From Opitutales bacterium (lineage in GTDB: Bacteria > Verrucomicrobiota > Verrucomicrobiia > Opitutales > Opitutaceae): DNA of 44,355 bases. This document shows positions 1 to 7,818 of the stretch, one piece after another (the stretch's first letter is position 1; every line of letters begins with the position of its first letter). The notes beneath the pieces are model-generated. The model was not told the DNA's origin and did not search any database. It saw nothing but the letters and a program-made list of their open reading frames with translations. The DNA is taken from NCBI GenBank assembly GCA_018700525.1, contig JABITN010000065.1, forward strand, positions 1-44,355. Direction: 5' to 3'. The position numbers and the translations under genes are program-made.

Positions 1-131
1 ATTTCATTGAGCGAGGCTTCATTCCGTTGGCAAATCGCTGCGATGTTTGCGTTCGGATGCTTAAGATAGATCGGAATAAACTCGGCTCCAAAGCCAAGCC
101 CGACTAGGGCAATATTCACTTTATCAGACAT
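1..131 (-). CDS. Gfo/Idh/MocA-family oxidoreductase, N-terminal fragment (cut by window edge)
   Basis: Reading the minus strand from the ATG at 131 gives 43 codons that run off the window. Residues 5-20 form a beta strand and nucleotide-binding turn of the Rossmann type (NIALVGLGFGAEF), followed by a second strand ending in AAICQRN. This is the pattern of NAD(P)-dependent dehydrogenases of the Gfo/Idh/MocA family, which oxidise or epimerise sugars and are often found with secreted sugar-degrading enzymes in this kind of genome. Only the cofactor-binding start is visible, so substrate and length are unknown. There is no signal peptide in the visible part, so it is probably cytoplasmic. Confidence 0.7.
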   Translation of the reverse strand, partial: MSDKVNIALVGLGFGAEFIPIYLKHPNANIAAICQRNEASLNE

Positions 132-329
132 AAATTTCCATGATTAAAATACTAAAAAAAATTAATCTAAATACTCGTTTCCAGCAAGCCCATTATACGA
201 GCCTGAGTTCACAATGCCCGACTACCGGATCCGGTTACTTGTTCATGGTGGTGCAGCCAGAAATCTAAGACAAGCCGATCGAAAGTAATATCGGTTTAAT
301 TGTTTGAATAAGTGTGCATGCAATTGGGC

Positions 330-1028
330 TTAATTAACCTTTTTGGCCTTCCAGGGATACTTCCTTCTTTCCACGCCCCCGGCTTTTATTATCACCTCAC
401 CCCTTATTTCATCGCCTTCAATTTGCCCCCGGTAATTCATCACGAAATCATTACCGCTATATTGTCTTTTGATTGAGAAGGTTAAGACTCCGTCTTCCAG
501 CTTGACAGCCTCGATCTCCTTTGTGGCATCTTTTCCAAAAGTTCCAGATATTTCTCCATCTTCTCCTACCGACAGTTTAAAGGTGTTGGTTGTCGTATTC
601 CCATCCCTTTTCATTTCCGTATTCCAGGTTCCTGCCAGACTGCTTACTTTTACTTCACGAGTGGCAGAAAATTCCGATTTGAATTTCTGGCCTCGAAAGT
701 CAACAAAGGCCATGCCGTCCATTTGGTTTCCATCTATGCCTCCGACGTATTTAAGCATGATACCGGCATTGTTATTAAAAGTAAAATGGAGTTGGCTGCC
801 TGATTCCAACCGGACATCCTCAAGCGGAGAAGTTTGATCCGCGGTTTGAGAATAGTAGGCCCCTTCAAGTCCTCCACCCTTTTCCCTAATGGTTGCCTCG
901 GGATAATAAGTTTGGCCGTTGGGAAGTTCTATCTCGATTTTCCAGGTGCCTGTAGGGTTCACCTCGGCATGGGCTGAAATGGCTAATCCAATGAGAGTCG
1001 TTACGATAATTCTAAGCATTAGGAGCAT
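330..1028 (-). CDS. secreted protein with two lipocalin-like repeats, function unknown
   Basis: The protein has about 232 residues from the ATG at 1028. I chose this start because an AGGAGA ribosome-binding site lies about 8 bases upstream and because it begins directly with a signal peptide (MLLMLRIIVTTLIGLAISAHA). A longer in-frame start at 1091 would add 21 residues before the signal peptide. The mature part contains two similar units of about 100 residues, each starting GTW and carrying matching elements (E-x-V-x-LE-x-G-x-L-x-F, then Y-x-G-x-I-x-G). That suggests an internal duplication of a small beta-barrel, as in many PVC secreted proteins of unknown role. No catalytic residues can be recognised. 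It probably acts in the periplasm or outside the cell. Confidence 0.75.
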   Translation of the reverse strand: MLLMLRIIVTTLIGLAISAHAEVNPTGTWKIEIELPNGQTYYPEATIREKGGGLEGAYYSQTADQTSPLEDVRLESGSQLHFTFNNNAGIMLKYVGGIDGNQMDGMAFVDFRGQKFKSEFSATREVKVSSLAGTWNTEMKRDGNTTTNTFKLSVGEDGEISGTFGKDATKEIEAVKLEDGVLTFSIKRQYSGNDFVMNYRGQIEGDEIRGEVIIKAGGVERRKYPWKAKKVN

Positions 1029-1404
1029 AATGATGTTCTCCTGATGGGTTAAGTGATTATTGAATGGGTTTAAACGAATCCAAAGATTCATTCCCGAGTT
1101 TCGTACTATGACCTATTTTGTTTCTATTCCGATTGTAGTTTTTCGATATTTTTTAGTATTTTTTCGACATAACAATTAAATGATCTCAACTAAGTGTATG
1201 CCTAGTTTTACGGAAAATGTTTCAAAACTATTCTAATGCCTCAGGTCAAGAAACCGTGTCTAGGGGCTCCCTTCTACCTATCAAAATCGATAAAGGTGAC
1301 GCGATACGTCCCGGCTCGCGTCTCTCGCATTAAATCAATTCTTAATCGCGGCACGGCAAAAGCGCAGGCCCTACGGATTAGATTAAGTCTCCATGAACCT
1401 CCAC
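1029..1404. other. intergenic stretch, no gene recognised
   Basis: This AT-rich stretch lies between the secreted repeat protein and the decayed SGNH/DUF1080 gene and should hold the promoter of the former. An open frame at 1236-1469 on the plus strand has no recognisable motif and overlaps the pseudogene tail, so I do not treat it as a gene. I see no RNA gene or clear terminator. Confidence 0.4.
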
Positions 1405-2154
1405 CTATGGAAGTTTCTTCAACCGAATCCGGCCATACTCGACCTGGCCGCGATCACCTTCGAGTCTAATGGGACCTCTAGCCGGAATTTCAAAATTGGC
1501 ATCAAGTAACTCGCCAATGCAAGTAGCGTGAGCTATATTTTATTTTACGGTGACTACGATTTCATTCCAATCCTGGGGTCGGTATTACTTCAAATCCTCA
1601 AACGGACCAGCCCTAGATAGTCGCGTACCTGTAATTGTTTTTGCTGAGAAACAATCCGCTATCATCTCCATAAGGAGCCGCTCGGAATTCGAGCTTTAAA
1701 ACAAAATCGTAATCGAAAGATTTCATCGTCCAAAGCTTTTGCATACGACGTCCTTCAGGTGGCGTCGTAACGACTAGTCGCCCATTGATTGCCGCATAAC
1801 GTCCATCATCGCTCTTAGTCTTTCCGACCAAGGAACATCTTCTTTGTGCTCGACGAAGATGAGGTGTCCCTTCCGATTTCGCGATTCACAGCCTTTATTC
1901 CAGGAACATTCCTTTTAAATCTTACCCCATCCGCACGCGATAGAATCGCCCAGAAAAACGACGGGATTTTGATCGGCTTCGATCCGTTCTGACAATTCGC
2001 TGCAACACGCCGCCCACTTTTCAACATAACTGTCGTCACAACGCAAAACCCCTTCCCCAGGTAAATCCGACTACTCTTTCAGCGAAGGCAATGTACTCGC
2101 CAGTAAAAAAGCAAATAGAAAAAAGCTAAGCAAGCTTCTAGAAAACCCTTCCAT
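1405..2154 (-). pseudogene. decayed SGNH-hydrolase / DUF1080 (3-keto-disaccharide hydrolase-like) gene
   Basis: Reading the minus strand across frames recovers a broken secreted enzyme. It starts at 2154 with a signal peptide (MEGFSRSLLSFFLFAFLLAS), then an in-frame TAG near 2074. The same frame continues to an SGNH block with the catalytic motif VVFLGDSIACGW (around 1940-1975) and then stops. Shifted by one base it continues with PGIKAVNREIGRDTS, the next conserved SGNH stretch. A further shift leads into a DUF1080 domain: GRYAAINGRLVVT, then LKLEFRA, then LQVRDY, then PQDWNEIVVTVK, and finally GPIRLEGDRGQVEYGRI ending at the TAG at 1405. At least two stops and several frameshifts are present and the middle of the SGNH domain is missing. 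It is clearly not functional as one protein. Confidence 0.8.
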
Positions 2155-2262
2155 AATATAGGTTCCAGAGATTCTCACAGAAAAGATCCACTGTAGAAAA
2201 TTGTATTTAACAACATCAGCGAGCACAAATTTCAGCCACTAACTGCAGACTCAAAGCGACTG

Positions 2263-3111
2263 TCACATATGTTTCAATACGAAATCGACAATCGGTTTCG
2301 GATCTTCCAGACTATGTGGGTGATGGCCGATTCCTGGCTTTCGGATCACTGTAATATTTCCGCCCAAGGCCCTATATCGCTTTTCGATAACCGCAGTATT
2401 ATCCGCCACAGGAACAACCAAGTCATCCTCGCCGATAACGTGCAGCAGAGCGATCCCCGCGTCAGCCAACGGCATTAGATTATCAATCGGATTACCCCGA
2501 AAGCGCAGGGCTTCAGTTTCCGTCAGTCCATATGCTTCCAAACACTTCTGCCAGGTAAGCTGCGAACTCTTTTCCATTGGCCAACTCTTAAAGTCACACA
2601 CCGGAGCATCTGCGTAAATGCAGTGTACTTTTTCTGGATTCACCGCCGCCCAATTGTAGATAATCAATCCGCCTCGCGACAACCCCTCCAACACGGTTTT
2701 CTTTGAAAATCCGTGCGACATGGTCAAATACTCATAAAATCGATTCCAACGATTAATCGCCTGCGGCGATCCGAAAAGATCGGCGACATCCACGAAAGCA
2801 ACATGGAATCCCTTTTCCAACAGAGCGATTTCCGTTTGCGGCTCATGCCCGAAAAACCGAGCCCTCCAAATCCAAGGCCTTCCAGGCGCTATCTTTTTAG
2901 GAGCAACTATTTTGCAGTTAAGATCATCGACTTCGAAATCATATTGATCGAACGAATGAAAGTTCGATCGAGCACCTGGCCATTCCCCTGCAAAGACGAC
3001 TGACGATACTAATATCGCTAAGACGCAGGGTAATAAACAGCAGAATACTTTATAATAGCGATTTGAGGCGAGGGTTTGTAGCAACACCCTCAAAGTTAAT
3101 TTCATCGACAT
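2263..3111 (-). CDS. secreted alpha/beta hydrolase
   Basis: The product has 282 residues. A long basic-then-hydrophobic N-terminus (about residues 18-41, ending VVFAGEW) suggests a signal peptide or anchor. The alpha/beta-hydrolase fold is indicated by the nucleophile elbow GLSRGG (Ser about 145), an acid in GEDDLVVP (about residue 229) and a C-terminal histidine in GIGHHPHS (about 262), which give a full Ser-Asp-His triad. It is therefore likely an esterase or acyl-sugar hydrolase; the substrate is unknown. It lies directly upstream, on the same strand, of the decayed SGNH/DUF1080 gene, and the two probably once formed a unit for sugar-ester breakdown. An alternative start is the second ATG two codons on. 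Confidence 0.8.
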   Translation of the reverse strand: MSMKLTLRVLLQTLASNRYYKVFCCLLPCVLAILVSSVVFAGEWPGARSNFHSFDQYDFEVDDLNCKIVAPKKIAPGRPWIWRARFFGHEPQTEIALLEKGFHVAFVDVADLFGSPQAINRWNRFYEYLTMSHGFSKKTVLEGLSRGGLIIYNWAAVNPEKVHCIYADAPVCDFKSWPMEKSSQLTWQKCLEAYGLTETEALRFRGNPIDNLMPLADAGIALLHVIGEDDLVVPVADNTAVIEKRYRALGGNITVIRKPGIGHHPHSLEDPKPIVDFVLKHM

Positions 3112-3135
3112 TCAAAAGTCAAAATCGATTCTAAC

Positions 3136-4014
3136 TTACAAGCTCCTAGTTCTCTCCAAAATCGATTTCCAACGAGCCTCCAATAAGTCGATCATCCGCG
3201 GGTGAGAACCGAGCAGGTCCGTGCGAACGATCCGACCACCCTCTTTAACCCAACGCGAGTCGTTGCAAATACGTTCGATATCGCCCCCAGCTCCCGCATG
3301 CCTACCAGGAAAGAGGAAAAGCTGACTCAAAACAATCGCCCCATCGCCCAACGCCGACAATTCTTCGAGGGCCATCTCCAAAAGCGGATCATTAAAATTA
3401 TACCGATCGCCCTCACGACGCTCCATCGAACAAGCGACTACTTTTCCCACGTGCACCTTCAAACGTTCGGCTAAAGCCCTCGCCATAAAATCCCTGCATT
3501 CGGTCACCTCCGGGAAAGGACTGCCATGATCAACTAACAGCACCGTCGGCAATATCTCCGATTCTCGCCCGTTATTTTCTAATTCTTCCGTATCCAAAAC
3601 TCGGATAGTCGATTCAGCGAGCGCCTCGGTCAGAATCCCGCAAGACTCGGAAACCAAACAGTCGGCCCACTCGACTCGTAGCGAAGCATCCACGCCGCAC
3701 TCATGCTTCCCCATTTGCCGAGCCTTTTTCAAACCATAGCTAGGCCCAAAGAATAGCGGCAAAATCGCAAGAGACCGAACCCCGATTTCGTTGCGAGCGT
3801 CGAGATAGCTCTTCCAGGTCGCGGCGCGAATCCCGCCAAGCTCCTCAATCGGTATTCGATCGCTATGGGAAACGGACACCAAATCAACTTGGCGACCGAT
3901 TCGAATCGCCAAAGCCGAAGCTAGTTCCCGCGATTGAAGAACGGATTCGGGACTAACCGAGCCATTATCCAGTAAAACAACACGAAATTCTACATCCAAA
4001 GTCTTGTCATCCAT
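3136..4014 (-). CDS. two-domain CbiX/sirohydrochlorin chelatase-like protein
   Basis: The 292-residue product is built of two CbiX-like halves. CbiX proteins insert Co or Fe into sirohydrochlorin for cobalamin or siroheme. The C-terminal half has the expected metal-site histidines: LLVDHGSP (His163) and FLFPGRHAGAGGD (His239). The N-terminal half keeps the fold pattern, but the matching positions read LLDNGSV (Asn17 in place of His) and FFGPSYG (no His), so this half is probably not catalytic. The size fits the long two-domain form rather than the short archaeal CbiXS. The gene ends 24 bases before the alpha/beta hydrolase start on the same strand. No other cobalamin or siroheme gene is present here, so the metal specificity is open. 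Confidence 0.8.
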   Translation of the reverse strand: MDDKTLDVEFRVVLLDNGSVSPESVLQSRELASALAIRIGRQVDLVSVSHSDRIPIEELGGIRAATWKSYLDARNEIGVRSLAILPLFFGPSYGLKKARQMGKHECGVDASLRVEWADCLVSESCGILTEALAESTIRVLDTEELENNGRESEILPTVLLVDHGSPFPEVTECRDFMARALAERLKVHVGKVVACSMERREGDRYNFNDPLLEMALEELSALGDGAIVLSQLFLFPGRHAGAGGDIERICNDSRWVKEGGRIVRTDLLGSHPRMIDLLEARWKSILERTRSL

Positions 4015-4097
4015 AAGAAATAACCTACAAACACTAATAATTCTTGCCGATTAAGAACAATAACGAATAGTCATTCACATTTTAAGCGTACTCATCC

Positions 4098-4661
4098 ATG
4101 ATTTCCAAAAAGTCCATCCTTTACTTCCTCTTTATCGCAGTTGCAGTCGGATTCACCGGTTGTAAAAAAAAGCCCCGCCGCCCCAGCCCAATTGACACAG
4201 TGCGTTTAGGCTCCGCTGAAAATAGCGGTGGCGACAATTTCGAAAGCCTCAACGACTCGAACACTTTCCTAGATCAAAGCGACGCAATCGAGGATCGTGG
4301 CGACTTTACGGGAGAGCGTGGAGATCCAAACGTGATCCGAGTCATGGTCTACTTCGATTTCGATTCCTCGAGCATCAAAGCGAGCGAACGAGCGAAGATT
4401 GCCCAAGCGGCCGACTACCTGCGAAGCAATCCAGGACACCTTTTAATCCTTGAAGGTCACTGTGACTGGAAAGGCACTCCCGAGTACAACCTTGGCTTAG
4501 GTGAGCGCCGTGCGACCAGCGTCAAGCAATACATGGAAACGCTCGGCATCTCCTCTGCGAGCCTGGAAACCCTTTCCAAGGGTGACCTCAACGCAGTCGA
4601 AGGCGTATCATCGACTCAAATGGCTGAAGATCGCCGCGTAGCGTTCCTTGTCGTTAGGTAA
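4098..4661 (+). CDS. pal: peptidoglycan-associated OmpA-family lipoprotein (Pal-like)
   Basis: The 187-residue protein starts with a lipoprotein signal peptide whose lipobox reads GFTGC, so Cys22 would be acylated. A flexible linker follows, then a C-terminal OmpA/Pal domain: VYFDFDSSSIK, LEGHCDWKGTPEYN and NLGLGERRA. The conserved Asp and Arg in these motifs bind the diaminopimelate of peptidoglycan in family members. It would tether the outer membrane to the cell wall, normally together with TolB. tolQRAB and ybgF are not adjacent, which is unusual for Pal, so a free-standing OmpA-like lipoprotein is the alternative. The gene stands alone between divergent neighbours and is followed by a strong terminator. 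Confidence 0.88.
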   Translation: MISKKSILYFLFIAVAVGFTGCKKKPRRPSPIDTVRLGSAENSGGDNFESLNDSNTFLDQSDAIEDRGDFTGERGDPNVIRVMVYFDFDSSSIKASERAKIAQAADYLRSNPGHLLILEGHCDWKGTPEYNLGLGERRATSVKQYMETLGISSASLETLSKGDLNAVEGVSSTQMAEDRRVAFLVVR

Positions 4662-4686
4662 AATTATTCGAACATTTCAATTTCCT

Positions 4687-4723
4687 AAACGCTCGCGTCT
4701 TAATTGACGCGGGCGTTTTTTTT
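4687..4723 (+). terminator. intrinsic terminator after pal
   Basis: The hairpin AACGCTCGCGTC / GACGCGGGCGTT has a 6-base loop and is followed by a run of T. It lies about 25 bases after the pal stop codon. Confidence 0.9.
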
Positions 4724-4909
4724 ACGCGGGAACCTAAGAATGGCGACAGGAGATCCATATCGATCGTTTACAGAAACGTAACGAATAAATCTGAACTGAT
4801 TATTGTAATTTGGATAAAAGGTGGTAACACACCAGCTTTCAGGAGATATCGGGTTCCTGTGCTACGCACGTTGACGCGACCTCCTATTAGCATTAAGCAG
4901 AAAATAATC

Positions 4910-5398
4910 ATGGAAAAAGCCACTAAGAAAGCAGCTAAAAAGGCGCCAGCCAAGAAAGCGGCAAAAAAAGTAGCTACAAAAGCAGCCCCTAAAAAGGTCG
5001 CCAAAAAAGCAGTGAAAACGGTAGCGAAGAAGGTTGCAGTTAAAAAGACTGTCGCACCCAAAGCGCCTACTAAAAAAGCGGTAGCCAAAAAGGTTGCGGT
5101 TAAGAAAGGTGTCGCCAAGGAAGCTCCAGCCAAGAAGGCAGCCCCTAAGACGGTTGTCGTTGCAACCGTCGATGTTGGATTCGGCAATATGCTCTACCTC
5201 CGTGGTGACGCTCCGGGCTTGTCTTGGAAAAAAGGCGTTCCCATGGATTGCCAGAGCGCCGATTCCTGGAGCATCACAATGTCCGGAGTGAAGGATGCCT
5301 TCGAATACAAGGTGTTGATTAACGACATACATTGGGCATTAGGCGAGAACAACTTAGCCAAGCCAGGAGTGGCGAATTCTACGAATTCGTCCTTCTAG
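4910..5398 (+). CDS. Lys/Ala/Pro-rich histone-tail-like protein with C-terminal E-set/CBM48-like domain
   Basis: From the ATG at 4910 the product has 162 residues. Residues 1-80 are almost only Lys, Ala, Pro, Val and Thr, in AAKKAPAKKA-type repeats like eukaryotic histone H1 tails and bacterial Hc1/AlgP proteins, so this part probably binds nucleic acid. Residues 83-162 form a compact acidic-to-neutral domain (DVGFGNMLYLRGD, PGLSWKKGVPM, FEYKVLIND, WALGENN) that resembles the glycogen-binding E-set domains (CBM48/AMPK-beta type). An upstream GTG at 4859 would add 17 residues of no such character, so I prefer the ATG, although its ribosome-binding site is weak. The function is unknown; a nucleoid protein sensing a sugar polymer is only a guess. 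Confidence 0.75.
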   Translation: MEKATKKAAKKAPAKKAAKKVATKAAPKKVAKKAVKTVAKKVAVKKTVAPKAPTKKAVAKKVAVKKGVAKEAPAKKAAPKTVVVATVDVGFGNMLYLRGDAPGLSWKKGVPMDCQSADSWSITMSGVKDAFEYKVLINDIHWALGENNLAKPGVANSTNSSF

Positions 5399-5421
5399 AA
5401 ACACGCTAGACAATTAAACCG

Positions 5422-5462
5422 AAAGAGCCTGTAGCCTCCGTGCTGCACGGCTCTTTTTTTTT
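5422..5462 (+). terminator. intrinsic terminator, possibly bidirectional
   Basis: The arms AAAGAGCC and GGCTCTTT enclose a smaller hairpin (GTGC/GCAC) and are followed by eight or more T. It lies between the convergent histone-tail gene and xerD. The A-rich left flank gives a short T-run on the minus strand too, so it may serve both genes. Confidence 0.85.
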
Positions 5463-5481
5463 ACCCTCAAAACGTCAATCG

Positions 5482-6402
5482 CTACAAAGACACGTCGCCT
5501 TGGCTTCTTGGATGGTATTCCTCATGAGCCGTCTTCACGCGATGAGCTTCGACTGAAGTGTAAATCTGAGTCGTCGAAATATCCGCGTGCCCCAATAATT
5601 CTTGAATGACTCTCAAGTCCGCTCCGCCCGTCAAAAGGTGCGTTGCGAATGAATGCCTGAGGCCATGCGGCTTAACAGGCTTCTCAATACCGACCTCTTT
5701 CGCATACCGCCTTACCATAACCCAAACCGTCTTGCGCGAGATTGGGGTACCGCGATTGCTGATAAAACACGCACTCCCGGTCTTCGGCTTCACCAAACCC
5801 GGTCGCCCCTGCTCCAAGTATCCAGATAAAGCCAACACCGCCTGAAACCCCATCGGAACCACCCGCTCTTTAGAGCCTTTTCCATATACCTTAATAGCCC
5901 CATTCGCTATGTCGATCTGCTGCAGTAAAGCGCCGCACAATTCGCTCACTCGCAAACCCGACGAATAGAGCAACTCGAGGATCGCCCGATCCCGCAAGCC
6001 TTGCGGCTTCGTCAGTTTCGGAGCATTTAGCAAAGCCTCCACTTCATGAATCGTCAACGAACTCGGCATTTTCCTCCTAAGCTTCGGACCTGTCACCAAC
6101 TCCATAAACGAACGCTTTATGCGCTCCTCCCTCAACAAAAACGTCGAAAACACGCGTAACGCGCTAAGCTTTCGACAAAGGCTCGCATTCGAAAAATTGT
6201 CCTCGCTCAACGAGTAGATCCAATCCGAAACGTCGCTCCCATCAATGCTATCCCAATCCGATCGGCCATATCGCTTCGAGGCGAAGCACGCGAACTGCTC
6301 GATATCGCTTTGATAAGCTTGAACCGTATTTTCGGACAGTCCTTTTTCCAAAGCGGCAAACGCCAGAAACGCGTCCAAGCCTTCCAATAATCGATCACTC
6401 AC
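5482..6402 (-). CDS. xerD: site-specific tyrosine recombinase XerC/XerD type
   Basis: The protein has 306 residues, the normal Xer length. An N-terminal SAM-like core-binding domain (about 1-110, LSENTVQAYQSDIEQF) is followed by the catalytic domain with all six active-site residues: Arg151 (SSGLRVSEL), Lys175 (VYGKGSKER), His246 and Arg249 (PHGLRHSFATH), His272 (LLGHADI) and the nucleophile Tyr281 (TTQIYTSVE). Xer proteins resolve chromosome dimers at dif. The lack of phage-like arm-binding extensions and the housekeeping neighbourhood favour the cellular enzyme. Whether it is XerC or XerD cannot be settled without its partner, which is not in the window. Confidence 0.9.
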   Translation of the reverse strand: MSDRLLEGLDAFLAFAALEKGLSENTVQAYQSDIEQFACFASKRYGRSDWDSIDGSDVSDWIYSLSEDNFSNASLCRKLSALRVFSTFLLREERIKRSFMELVTGPKLRRKMPSSLTIHEVEALLNAPKLTKPQGLRDRAILELLYSSGLRVSELCGALLQQIDIANGAIKVYGKGSKERVVPMGFQAVLALSGYLEQGRPGLVKPKTGSACFISNRGTPISRKTVWVMVRRYAKEVGIEKPVKPHGLRHSFATHLLTGGADLRVIQELLGHADISTTQIYTSVEAHRVKTAHEEYHPRSQGDVSL

Positions 6403-6557
6403 GAAATGCGATCCTTAGAGATCAATCCACAAGCAGCAAGATTCATTCTCGATCCTGTATGTCTTCATAGCTACTCTAACACGTCGGATTCTAATCGCTC
6501 GAATCCCAAAACCACACTGCCTGGAACCCAGCTTCCCTAAAACTCAGTAATGACGCC

Positions 6558-6830
6558 CTATCGTCTACGACGAGGACCAAATGAGCGAATGGGGGCATTT
6601 CTCGGACGAGAATTATTTCTCAAACGATACGTAATCCGTGCCTTATGCAAATCGTAAGGACTCATTTCCATCTTCACCATATCACCCGTTGTGATTTTAA
6701 TAAAATGCTTCCGGAGCTTGCCTGAAATATGAGCTAATACACTATGGCCGTTTTCCAGTTCTACTCGAAACATTGTCCCGGGGAGAACTGCGACTATTTT
6801 GCCTTCTACTTGGATGCCATCGTCAGCCAT
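6558..6830 (-). CDS. infA: translation initiation factor IF-1 with basic C-terminal tail
   Basis: The 90-residue product is an S1/OB-fold protein with the IF-1 signature: [32 protein letters not shown] and [13 protein letters not shown] followed by ARITYR. IF-1 binds the A site of the 30S subunit during initiation. Typical IF-1 has about 72 residues. This one carries an extra tail of about 18 residues that ends in RSFGPRRRR and is strongly basic. It stands alone, divergent from tadA, and is not within a ribosomal-protein operon. Confidence 0.93.
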   Translation of the reverse strand: MADDGIQVEGKIVAVLPGTMFRVELENGHSVLAHISGKLRKHFIKITTGDMVKMEMSPYDLHKARITYRLRNNSRPRNAPIRSFGPRRRR

Positions 6831-6948
6831 ATAATTCGTTTAAATCGTCCAGAGTGATCTCACTCTTGAAATGAAAGAGGAACGTGTGTTTTCATATCTC
6901 CACTATTAGTCAAGGATTTTCAATTTCACCGTATTCTAGATACCAATC

Positions 6949-7500
6949 ATGAATCACTCGAAAAAGACGGCTCCCGAATGCCCCTTTCAAAAACATTTTC
7001 CGTCGCAACTCATACGCGACGACCTCTTTTTTATGTCGCTCGCTTACAATGAGGCCTTGAATGCCTGGAACGCCAACGAAGTTCCCATCGGAGCCGTCAT
7101 CGCCCACGAAGGCCAGGTCATCGGTACAGGTCATAACCAAGTCGAATCTTCAAACGATCCCACCGCCCACGCGGAAATGATAGCAATAACCCAGGCCGCA
7201 AATTCCATCGATGACTGGCGTTTGAACGATGCAACGCTTTACGTGACCAAGGAACCCTGCCCCATGTGCTCCGGCGCATCTATCATGTCGCGTATCGGGC
7301 GCGTTGTATTCGCCATACCCGACCCCAAAATGGGAGGCCTCGGCGGTGCCTTCAACGTCAACGAGTATTCAGGGATGAATCACACTACCAACATCGAGAT
7401 TGGCGTCATGCAAGAAGAGTGCCTCGAACTCATCCAGACCTTCTTCCGAATCAAACGAAACGTCAAAGCCAACGCCTCGACTCAACTTAAAGCCCTCTAA
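6949..7500 (+). CDS. tadA: tRNA adenosine(34) deaminase
   Basis: This is a 183-residue zinc deaminase that converts A34 of tRNA-Arg(ACG) to inosine in the cytoplasm. The zinc and catalytic motifs are complete: HAE (His74, Glu76) in TAHAEMIAI, and PCPMC (Cys104, Cys107). The bacterial TadA signature DPKMGGLGG follows. The first 25 residues (to about the IRDDLFFM) are an extension compared with short TadA proteins, and the Met at residue 29 could be a shorter start. The gene is divergent from infA with about 118 bases between them, which must hold both promoters. Confidence 0.9.
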   Translation: MNHSKKTAPECPFQKHFPSQLIRDDLFFMSLAYNEALNAWNANEVPIGAVIAHEGQVIGTGHNQVESSNDPTAHAEMIAITQAANSIDDWRLNDATLYVTKEPCPMCSGASIMSRIGRVVFAIPDPKMGGLGGAFNVNEYSGMNHTTNIEIGVMQEECLELIQTFFRIKRNVKANASTQLKAL

Positions 7501-7513
7501 AACCAAGCCGCTC

Positions 7514-7545
7514 CACAATGTAGCGACGCGAAGGACTCGCCACGG
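7514..7545 (+). repeat. intergenic repeat, B module
   Basis: ACAATGTAGCGACGCGAAGG followed by ACTCGCCACGG lies between tadA and tRNA-Gln. It shares the GTAGC-n-ACGCGAAGGACTCGC core with copies near 16495 and 36941. Confidence 0.65.
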
Positions 7546-7656
7546 ACTTAGCAATTGGCCTTACCTTAAACACGCACGTTAAAACCCACCTGCTTAGTAA
7601 TACGGTATTTTTATAGTTGATTTTCCAATTTCTGATTCTACTTTTCCGCCTTCGAC

Positions 7657-7730
7657 GGCCTCGTGGTGTAATGGTAGCACAAAGGATTCTGATTCCTTTA
7701 GTCGGGGTTCGAGCCCCTGCGAGGCTACCA
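7657..7730 (+). tRNA. tRNA-Gln (anticodon CTG)
   Basis: The 74-base cloverleaf has acceptor arms GGCCTCG / CGAGGCT (one G-T pair at the end), D-loop TAATGGTAG, anticodon stem AAGGA/TCCTT with loop TTCTGAT (anticodon CTG), T-arm GGGGTTCGAGCCCC and an encoded ACCA 3' end. Confidence 0.95.
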
Positions 7731-7818
7731 AGCATAGGCGCGAGAAACCAATCGCAAATCCGAAGATTCTCGCGAATCCCCTTGATGATTCGTTCCCTTC
7801 CTAGGAACTTACGGACGA

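Noticed and set aside
1236-1469. Plus-strand open frame of 77 codons
   Set aside because: It has no motif and runs opposite to the tail of the decayed SGNH/DUF1080 gene, where minus-strand protein motifs are clear.
4044-4073. Possible promoter upstream of pal (TTGCCG, 18 bases, TAGTCA)
   Set aside because: Both boxes deviate strongly from consensus, and promoter rules for this phylum cannot be assumed.
4768-5187. Minus-strand frame rich in Ala, Phe and Thr that looks like membrane segments
   Set aside because: It is the reverse of the AAG/GCN-rich codons of the histone-tail gene; such repeats always give Leu/Phe/Ala-rich antisense frames.
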